A stretch of DNA of 7,819 nt from Deltaproteobacteria bacterium (GTDB taxonomy: Bacteria; Desulfobacterota; SM23-61): positions 1-7,819 of the forward strand of contig JAOUFX010000118.1 of NCBI GenBank assembly GCA_029857975.1, written 5' to 3'. The notes under the pieces are model-generated. The model did not search any database, was not told the origin of the DNA, and saw only the letters and a list, made by a program, of their open reading frames with translations. Positions 1 to 5,105 of this stretch are shown here, piece by piece (the stretch's first letter is position 1; each line of letters opens with the position of its first letter). The position numbers and the translations under genes were made by a program.

Positions 1-858
1 GTAAAGAAAAAAAGCTAAAGGGATTCCCCCCAAGAGAAGGGATAGGCGAATTTGTCCTTGGGTAGATCGGAAACTTCTAAAAAACCCATAAAAGGCAATC
101 CCAAAAAGAAAGGGACTATAGCTACCAAGCTGGGCGGCAAGAGACAGGAAAAAAGGCCCAAGTTTGATCGCGGATGAACCAAACATGTGGGTTCCCTGAT
201 AGCGAAAACTCACCCAGTTATTTTGCAGGTTCCAATATAGGACCGGCGCAATAAGCAGGAGGGCAATGGCGGCGCAGGCGATCATATGTTTTGAAAAAAG
301 TAAATCATATCTCTTTTGGCTTAGCCAATAGAACAAAAGCGCCGGAACCAGCAAGGCGGAGGTATACTTGGCAAGTCCCGCCAGCCCCCAGAGAAGGCCG
401 AGAAAGATAAAATATTTTGGCTGGGGTTTTTCTTCGATTTTCTGGATAACCAAGATCAGCAAAAAAACCAGCACGAGTAAAATGGAATCGGGGAGAAGCA
501 TTAGGCCGAGAGCATTGAACATAAAGGAACTATTCAGCCCCAAAACGGCTAGCAGGGAAATCCCTTTTGAATTCGAAATTCCCATCATAAAACGATAAGC
601 CAGAAAGGAAGTGCAAGCGAAAAGGAGGATCGCCGGTAGTCGGACTAAGAACTCACTGGTGCCCAAAAGATAATAGAAGGGTGCATGGATCCAGCCTACC
701 AGGGGCGGATGATCGACATAGCTCAGATCCAAATATTTGGCGTACAAAAGGTAATGGGCTTCATCCACCCCGAGACCAAAGGAAGGGGCGACCCATAGCC
801 GGAGGAGGGTGAAAAAAGAGATTAGAAGAAAAATTTCTTTATTCTCTTTTATAAGCAA
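1..858 (-). CDS. GT39-family (PMT_2/ArnT-like) membrane glycosyltransferase, C-terminus cut by window edge
   Basis: The frame is open from 858 to the left edge (286 codons), so the C-terminus is missing; the family is usually about 450-550 residues. After a first membrane segment (about residues 9-25) comes the acidic pair D32-E33 in DEAHY and then DHPPL at residues 49-53. Both are typical of the first periplasmic loop of GT39 enzymes, where the Asp is catalytic. Several hydrophobic segments follow, then the family-like YWN....WVSF stretch at about residues 208-218. Such enzymes move a sugar or mannose from a polyprenyl-phosphate carrier to lipid A, protein or glycan outside the inner membrane; the substrate cannot be told here. 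The start is TTG: the in-frame hydrolase stop (868-870) is only three codons upstream, and AAGGGGG at 863-869 is a fitting ribosome site that overlaps that stop, suggesting translational coupling. Confidence 0.85.
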   Translation of the reverse strand, partial: MLIKENKEIFLLISFFTLLRLWVAPSFGLGVDEAHYLLYAKYLDLSYVDHPPLVGWIHAPFYYLLGTSEFLVRLPAILLFACTSFLAYRFMMGISNSKGISLLAVLGLNSSFMFNALGLMLLPDSILLVLVFLLILVIQKIEEKPQPKYFIFLGLLWGLAGLAKYTSALLVPALLFYWLSQKRYDLLFSKHMIACAAIALLLIAPVLYWNLQNNWVSFRYQGTHMFGSSAIKLGPFFLSLAAQLGSYSPFLFGIAFYGFFRSFRSTQGQIRLSLLLGGIPLAFFLY

Positions 859-867
859 GATGCCCCC

Positions 868-1641
868 TTATACCAATTGCGTGACATCCTCGGCAACCTT
901 GGGATAGGCATCCAACATAGCAAGGTCATGGCCCGGGAAGATAAGGTCGAGGGATGAGGCCTTAGCCCGGATCTTATCGTAACTTTTCATCCAGGCGATC
1001 ATGTCGGTGATGATCGCACTGGGAATGTCGGTGCGATAACTGGAGAAAGTATGGGCGGAATCCGAACCCACGACGGCCTTTCCTTTGGCGGTGTTTACGA
1101 CCACTGTCTGCAGGCCGATGGTGTGACCCGGACAAAGAAGCAACTTGATTCCCGGCAAGATATTTTTATCCCCCCGCAAGAGCTGCAGCCTCTTTTTCCC
1201 TTTTAACCCGGCCAGGTAACGATTGGCAACCGGGTCCGTAACGTGAAGAAATGGAGCACGTTTCGCGATGGGATTGGTCATCCAGAAATTGAACTCTTTT
1301 TCCTGAAGGAAAATCGTTGCCTGCGGAAATAACTCCACACCACTGATGTGGTCAAAATGTATATGGGTCGCCACTACGTGTTTTATTGTTGCGGCGTCTA
1401 TGTCAATCCTTTTCAGGACATCTACCGGATTGACGTAGCCGGCCAGATTGCGTTCCTTGGCTAATTGGGGGGCACAGCCGCAGTCGACGATAATTGTTTC
1501 ACCCCCTCCCCGGATAGCAAAAATGTAATAATTGATCTGGAGGTTCTTATCCATGTCCTGGAACCAGTTGACCATGGACGCTGGGCGGGTGAAAGGGCCG
1601 GCGTACTTGAGAGCATAGATTTCATAAATCGGGGTTGTCAT
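868..1641 (-). CDS. Metallo-beta-lactamase-fold hydrolase, N-acyl-homoserine-lactonase-like
   Basis: The 257-residue protein has the full metal site of the MBL superfamily: H93-x-H95-x-D97-H98, then H173 in CPGHT, D194 in GSDSAH and H238 in FPGHD. The spacing and length match the AHL-lactonase group (AiiA-like), which binds two metal ions and hydrolyses lactone rings or similar esters. The Tyr that assists catalysis in AiiA (three residues after the bridging Asp) is replaced by H197, so activity on acyl-homoserine lactones is not assured. No signal peptide is seen, so it is probably cytoplasmic. The ATG is preceded by GGAG about 9 nt upstream. It lies upstream of, and is probably cotranscribed with, the membrane glycosyltransferase. 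The fold and metal site are clear; the substrate is unknown. Confidence 0.9.
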   Translation of the reverse strand: MTTPIYEIYALKYAGPFTRPASMVNWFQDMDKNLQINYYIFAIRGGGETIIVDCGCAPQLAKERNLAGYVNPVDVLKRIDIDAATIKHVVATHIHFDHISGVELFPQATIFLQEKEFNFWMTNPIAKRAPFLHVTDPVANRYLAGLKGKKRLQLLRGDKNILPGIKLLLCPGHTIGLQTVVVNTAKGKAVVGSDSAHTFSSYRTDIPSAIITDMIAWMKSYDKIRAKASSLDLIFPGHDLAMLDAYPKVAEDVTQLV

Positions 1642-1718
1642 CTTTTTTGCTCCTTTTTTATTTATTAAAATGCCAGGCGCAAGGGGTAAGAGTTATTGAA
1701 CTTTGTCCTTGTACCTTG

Positions 1719-1724
1719 ATTATA
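1719..1724 (-). promoter_or_regulatory. Possible -10 box (TATAAT) for the hydrolase-glycosyltransferase pair
   Basis: The minus strand carries a perfect TATAAT about 78 nt upstream of the hydrolase ATG. No good -35 box lies 16-18 nt further up; that position falls in the end of the dispersed repeat (GTGTCC/CGTGTC). The call is weak because the surroundings are AT-rich. Confidence 0.28.
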
Positions 1725-1725
1725 T

Positions 1726-1967
1726 GGGAAATTCCTTTTTGGACACGGATTTACCCTGTTAGATGGTTACTATTTAACAGGGTGAACACAGAAATCCGCT
1801 TAGCGCTATGCGCACAGCGTCTTTTTTGTTTCTGCGGTTATCTGTACTACTAACGTTCAAATTCTTGAAATTTTGTTAAGATTTATTTCTAAAGAATTTT
1901 ATCTGTGTTTATCTGCGTCCAATAAATTGTTGGTTGCGGCTTTACGGCGCTGTGTAAATCTGCGTCC
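1726..1967. repeat. Dispersed palindromic repeat, copy A (GGACACGGAT ... ATCTGCGTCC type)
   Basis: This repeat fills most of the 345-bp spacer between the SDR gene and the hydrolase. Its left end (1726-1750) reads GGGAAATTCC then TTTTTGGACACGGAT. An inverted partner, ATCTGTGTTTATCTGCGTCC, ends at 1920, and a near copy of that partner (16 of the last 18 bases identical) ends at 1967. Inside is a perfect 9-bp inverted repeat, ACCCTGTTA at 1753-1761 with its complement at 1775-1783. The left end matches copy B at 7548-7571 almost base for base. No ORF of substance lies here. It looks like a mobile or structural intergenic repeat family, not a gene. Confidence 0.65.
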
Positions 1968-1986
1968 TATTAAATTTAGCCATTAT

Positions 1987-2760
1987 TTATATCGTTTGTC
2001 CCCCATCCACGCGGATGATTTCACCCGTTACGAATGAACTGGCTTCCGTCGCCAGGAAAAGGGCAAGACCCACGACCTCTTCGGGTTCACCAAAGCGTTT
2101 GAGTTCAATTTCTCTGATGCGCTGCGCCTTACGATCGGGGTCCGTCCAGTTCACCCGGCTGAATTCCGTTTTGATGGAGCCGGGGGCGATGGCGTTTACT
2201 AAAATGTTATGCGAAGCCAATTCCCGCGCCATCACCCGAGTCATCATGTTTAGGGCCGCCTTACTGATGCAGTAGGCTCCGGTTTGATCCGCCCGCGCGC
2301 GGAGCCCGCTGACCGAACTGATATTGATAATCCTGCCTCCACCCTGTTTGATCATCTCCTTAGCGACGGCTTTACTCATCAAGAAGGCACCCTTCAAGTT
2401 TACTTCCAAAACTTTATCAAAAGCCTCTTCTTCCAGATCCACCATCGAACTTAATACGGGATTCGCTCCAGCATTGTTGACTAATACATCGATCCGGCCG
2501 AAAGCTTGAAGGGTTCCTTGAACGAGCTTTTGCACCTCTGCTTTCTTACCCACGTGGGCCGGAATAACTAAGGCCTCGCCGCCCATTGCGCGAACCTGTT
2601 CCGCCACCTTTTCCAGTTCCGGCGGCCGCTTATTACGGCTGGAAACTGCCAATTTGGCGCCGGCTTCCGCAAAGGCCAGGGCAATGGACCGCCCTATCCC
2701 GCGACTCGCACCGGTGATCAAGGCAACTTTACCCTGTAAGGAAAACAGCTTTGCCAACAT
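1987..2760 (-). CDS. Short-chain dehydrogenase/reductase (SDR), DHRS4-like / FabG-like
   Basis: The 257-residue product has a classical Rossmann SDR layout. The cofactor loop TGASRGIG spans residues 16-23, NNAG 95-98, the active-site Asn is N121, Ser S149, and YCISK gives Y163 and K167. SR at 41-42 after beta-2 suggests NADP(H). The usual adenine-pocket Asp in beta-4 is replaced by H69-V70-G71-K72. This, together with a C-terminal APGSIKTEFSR...W segment and RFGEPEE, resembles the DHRS4 group of carbonyl/retinal reductases more than true FabG. The frame stays open to an ATG at 2823, but AAGGAGG at 2769-2775 sits 8 nt before the ATG at 2760, and the extra 21 residues precede the conserved fold, so 2760 is chosen. 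A weak promoter (TTGCCA at 2818-2823, TAAATA at 2796-2801) overlaps the rejected start. The substrate is unknown. Confidence 0.92.
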   Translation of the reverse strand: MLAKLFSLQGKVALITGASRGIGRSIALAFAEAGAKLAVSSRNKRPPELEKVAEQVRAMGGEALVIPAHVGKKAEVQKLVQGTLQAFGRIDVLVNNAGANPVLSSMVDLEEEAFDKVLEVNLKGAFLMSKAVAKEMIKQGGGRIINISSVSGLRARADQTGAYCISKAALNMMTRVMARELASHNILVNAIAPGSIKTEFSRVNWTDPDRKAQRIREIELKRFGEPEEVVGLALFLATEASSFVTGEIIRVDGGQTI

Positions 2761-2768
2761 GAACCTTC

Positions 2769-2775
2769 CCTCCTT
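2769..2775 (-). promoter_or_regulatory. Ribosome binding site fixing the SDR start
   Basis: AAGGAGG on the minus strand lies 8 nt upstream of the ATG at 2760. It decides for the 257-residue product over the longer 278-residue reading from 2823, which has no comparable site. Confidence 0.8.
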
Positions 2776-2967
2776 GTCTGGATTATGATAATTCATATTT
2801 ACCACAAATAAATATTCTGGCAATCATTTTTACTGGGAATTCATCTATTTTTTTAAAAGTGAAGAGAACCGAGGGAATGCCATTTTTGACCCTTCGGCGG
2901 CGCCAAGTCCAGCCCACTTGCCTGCCTTCACTTTTTATTTTCTATCATGACTGCAGAAGGATTATCA

Positions 2968-3155
2968 GGACCCGGCGGGGAGATGCTGCGCGCCGGCCAA
3001 ACGGTGGGATCAAACCTTCTTGCATTCCTTCCCTTTGCCTCCGCAAGAAGAGAGCACAAACAACATATATCTTTAGTACAGCGGTGGAAGTAAAGCTCCA
3101 AGTCATGGAAGAACCACCGCCTTTTGGCCCAGCGCAGCATCTCCCCGCCGGATCC
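2968..3155. repeat. Long inverted repeat, arms of about 40 bp
   Basis: The left arm (2968-3007) and right arm (3114-3155) are reverse complements, including 20 consecutive pairs (left 2972-2991) and a GGCCAAA match followed by CGGTGG, with a few mismatches and a small bulge. The 106-nt interior has its own perfect 8-bp stem, CTTCTTGC at 3016-3023 with GCAAGAAG at 3043-3050. GCGGTGG at 3081-3087 can pair with CCACCGC at 3114-3120, competing with the base of the long stem. A transcript from either strand would fold into a strong branched hairpin. Confidence 0.75.
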
Positions 3156-3171
3156 GGGAAGAGAATGCCCG

Positions 3172-3223
3172 GCCCGGACGGGAGGATGAATCTCTCCCTC
3201 TTTCATCACCCTCCCGTCCGGGC
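3172..3223. repeat. Perfect 14-bp GC-rich inverted repeat
   Basis: GCCCGGACGGGAGG at 3172-3185 is exactly complementary to 3210-3223, with a 24-nt AT-richer loop. No T-run follows on either strand, so it is not a canonical intrinsic terminator. It lies about 60 bp upstream of the hrcA -35 box. Confidence 0.75.
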
Positions 3224-3285
3224 TCCGTTAATCAGAGTAAATTCATCAACCCATTGAAAAGTGAAGAGGGGCAAGGCGTTCAGGG

Positions 3286-3314
3286 TTGACAAGAGGGAGA
3301 ATAGTTGCTATGTT
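3286..3314 (+). promoter_or_regulatory. Sigma-70-type promoter of the hrcA operon
   Basis: A perfect TTGACA (-35) at 3286-3291 is followed after 17 bp by TATGTT (-10, 4 of 6 consensus) at 3309-3314. Transcription would begin near 3321, inside the CIRCE operator, which suits direct repression by HrcA. The untranslated leader would be about 36 nt. Confidence 0.75.
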
Positions 3315-3317
3315 TAA

Positions 3318-3344
3318 TCGGCACTCTTGGGTTTAGAGTGCTAA
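3318..3344. promoter_or_regulatory. CIRCE operator (HrcA binding site)
   Basis: The element has a left arm TCGGCACTC, a 9-bp spacer and a right arm GAGTGCTAA. The right arm is the full CIRCE consensus; the left arm departs from TTAGCACTC at two positions. The exact 9-bp spacing and the position between the promoter and the hrcA ATG make the assignment firm. HrcA dimers bound here would block transcription start until heat or unfolded protein titrates the repressor or its chaperone. Confidence 0.93.
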
Positions 3345-3356
3345 AAAGGTGATCCG

Positions 3357-4397
3357 ATGAGCGAGGAATTAACTTCTCGAGACCGTAAAGTATTGCAGGC
3401 AATTATTATGGATTATATCCAAACTGCAGAACCGGTGGGATCACGAACTGTGTCTAAAAAATATAAGATGGAACTCAGTCCAGCAACCATCCGCAATGTT
3501 ATGGCGGATTTAGAGGAGATGGGCCTTTTGCAGCAGCCGCACACTTCAGCCGGGCGGGTGCCTACGGATCGGGCCTTTCGCTTCTACGTGGATAGCATAT
3601 TGGAGGTGCGCCGACTCAACAAGATTGACCAAGATCGTATTGTACTGAGCCTGCAAAATGAGAAGACGGACATAAACGAGATGATGAAGCACGCCTCGTC
3701 TTTACTTTCTCTGCTCTCCAAACAGACAGGGGTCGTTTTGGCTCCGCGTTTTGGGAGTAATGTGTTCAAACATATAGAATTTATCAAGCTTAGAGAGAGA
3801 AAAATCCTGGTGATCATCGTTTCCAAGTCGGGCGAAGTTCAAAATAAATTGATCGAGTCCGACGAGCCGTTAAATCAGGATGAGCTGGAAAAATACAGCA
3901 AGTACCTGAACGAGATCATGGGCGGATTGAGCCTGGTTGAAGCCAAACACAAAATTGTAGAGGAGATGAAGAAGGAGAAAGTCCTCTTTGATAAACTCAT
4001 GTATCGTGCCCTCCAACTCAGCCAGAAAGCCCTGGAAGGCGAAGCGGCAGGGGATCTTTACATTGAAGGAAAAACCAATATCATTCAGTCTCCAGAGTTT
4101 GCCGACGTGGAGAAGATGCGGCTCCTTCTCCTGGCATTCGAGGAGAAGACCAAGATTGTCAAACTCCTGGACAAGGCTCTGTCCACGCCCGGGATTCAAA
4201 TTTTTATCGGCGCGGAAAACGAATACAACGAGATGAGAGAGTGCAGCATCGTAGCCGCGCCTTATTCTAAAGAGAACTTTACCTTGGGAACTCTGGGAGT
4301 AATCGGGCCAACGCGGATGGACTACTCCAGCATCATTCCCATTGTGGATTATACGGCCGGAATCCTGGGCAAAATCCTGGAAAGCATGGATGAGTAG
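3357..4397 (+). CDS. hrcA: Heat-inducible transcriptional repressor HrcA
   Basis: The 346-residue product is of normal family length. It starts with a winged-helix DNA-binding domain (about residues 5-75) with the signature EPVGSRTVSKKY, then LSPATIRNVMADLEEMGLL, and SAGRVPTDRAFRFYVD. A GAF-like core with the dimerisation insert follows. The C-terminal family block has IGAEN at 284-288 and GTLGVIGPTRMDYSSIIPIVDY at about 311-332. HrcA represses chaperone genes by binding CIRCE, and its folding is classically helped by GroEL, which makes it a sensor of chaperone load. An AAGGTGAT ribosome site at 3346-3353 precedes the ATG. It is the first gene of the operon, behind a CIRCE element, so it is autoregulated. 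A 60-bp gap separates it from grpE. Confidence 0.97.
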   Translation: MSEELTSRDRKVLQAIIMDYIQTAEPVGSRTVSKKYKMELSPATIRNVMADLEEMGLLQQPHTSAGRVPTDRAFRFYVDSILEVRRLNKIDQDRIVLSLQNEKTDINEMMKHASSLLSLLSKQTGVVLAPRFGSNVFKHIEFIKLRERKILVIIVSKSGEVQNKLIESDEPLNQDELEKYSKYLNEIMGGLSLVEAKHKIVEEMKKEKVLFDKLMYRALQLSQKALEGEAAGDLYIEGKTNIIQSPEFADVEKMRLLLLAFEEKTKIVKLLDKALSTPGIQIFIGAENEYNEMRECSIVAAPYSKENFTLGTLGVIGPTRMDYSSIIPIVDYTAGILGKILESMDE

Positions 4398-4457
4398 TAA
4401 CCTCTGAAAGTTGATAAGGCCCGGGAGGGGGAGCATTACGCAGAAGGAGAAATTATC

Positions 4458-5105
4458 TTGAGCGAGAGAAATAAAAAAAATAAAGCCAATGATGAAAAAA
4501 AGAATCTGGGGGTAACTCTTGCGGAAGAAAGGGGCGGAAAGGCCGACGGAGAAAAGCCTGTCGGGGAAACCGAAAAAATAAAGGAACCGGCAGCGGAAAC
4601 GCCCGAACAGACTTCCGAGGAAAAAATCCAGGCTCAACTGGAAGAAAAAACCAAGGAAGCGGCAGAAAATTTCGATAAATGGTTACGTTTGCGGGCGGAG
4701 TTTGAGAATTATAAGAAGCGGGTGCAGAGGGAAAAAGCTGACTCGATAAAATTTGGGAGTGAGAGCCTCCTTAAGGCAATGCTGCCCGCACTGGATAATT
4801 TAGCCCGGGCGATCGACCACGGAAGAAACGCGCCAGAAAGCGATTCCCTCTTGGAAGGGGTGGCCATTACCCACCAACAGTTTTTAAACATCCTGGAAAA
4901 ATTTGGAGTGAAAGCAATCCAGGCTGCCGGGGAGATTTTTAATCCTGAGCAACACGAAGCCATTGCGCAGGAGGAAAGCGAGCAAGAACCCAATCGGGTG
5001 ATTGCGGAAGTTGAAAAGGGGTATCTCTTCCATGACCGCCTCCTTCGACCGGCCAAAGTTATCGTTTCGAAAGCCAAGACCGATCAAAAGATAAAAGGAA
5101 CTTGA
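4458..5105 (+). CDS. grpE: Nucleotide exchange factor GrpE (DnaK co-chaperone)
   Basis: The protein is 215 residues long. A charged, Lys/Glu-rich, probably disordered N-terminus (1-55) leads into a long helix (about 56-105) carrying WLRLRAEFENYKKR, the GrpE dimer coiled coil. The C-terminal beta-domain holds the family signature: FNPEQHEAIAQ at 161-171 and GYLFHDRLLRPAKVIVSK at 188-205. GrpE releases ADP from DnaK and so resets its substrate cycle in the cytoplasm. The start is TTG, supported by AAGGAGA at 4444-4450, 7 nt upstream. The stop overlaps the dnaJ ATG by one base (TGATG), indicating coupled translation. It should be under HrcA/CIRCE control with its neighbours. Confidence 0.96.
   Translation: MSERNKKNKANDEKKNLGVTLAEERGGKADGEKPVGETEKIKEPAAETPEQTSEEKIQAQLEEKTKEAAENFDKWLRLRAEFENYKKRVQREKADSIKFGSESLLKAMLPALDNLARAIDHGRNAPESDSLLEGVAITHQQFLNILEKFGVKAIQAAGEIFNPEQHEAIAQEESEQEPNRVIAEVEKGYLFHDRLLRPAKVIVSKAKTDQKIKGT

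Larger units (their letters stand above)
2855..3275. repeat. Inverted-repeat-rich intergenic block with three copies of AAAAGTGAAG
   Basis: AAAAGTGAAG occurs at 2855-2864 and 3257-3266 in direct orientation (12 bases identical, ending AAGAG) and at 2926-2935 inverted. The inverted copy and the right copy extend into imperfect 19-bp inverted ends at 2917-2935 and 3257-3275 (16 of 19 match). These enclose about 320 bp with several nested palindromes. The block sits between the divergent SDR and hrcA genes, so it is not the 3' end of either. Both reading frames across it look like non-coding shadows. It could be a MITE-like element, a structured RNA, or a cluster of protein-binding sites; I cannot tell which. 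Confidence 0.6.

Noticed and set aside
1753..1783. The 9-bp hairpin in repeat copy A as a terminator for the SDR gene
   Set aside because: No T-run follows on the minus strand, and it lies over 200 nt past the stop. It is better explained as part of the repeat.
1901..1967. Direct repeats ending ATCTGCGTCC as a CRISPR fragment
   Set aside because: Only two units, with unequal context and no regular spacer. They are the arms of the dispersed repeat.
2761..2823. The longer SDR reading starting at 2823
   Set aside because: The added residues are not SDR-like, and a strong ribosome site serves the ATG at 2760.
2859..3257. Overlapping reading frames of 132 codons (plus) and 93 codons (minus, 2928-3209) in the palindrome block
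   Set aside because: The translations show no known motif and odd composition, and they read straight through the inverted repeats. The only ribosome-site-like bases for the minus frame belong to the 14-bp palindrome.
3870..4637. A 255-codon minus-strand frame across the end of hrcA and start of grpE
   Set aside because: It is antisense to two clear genes and has no family signature or ribosome site of note.
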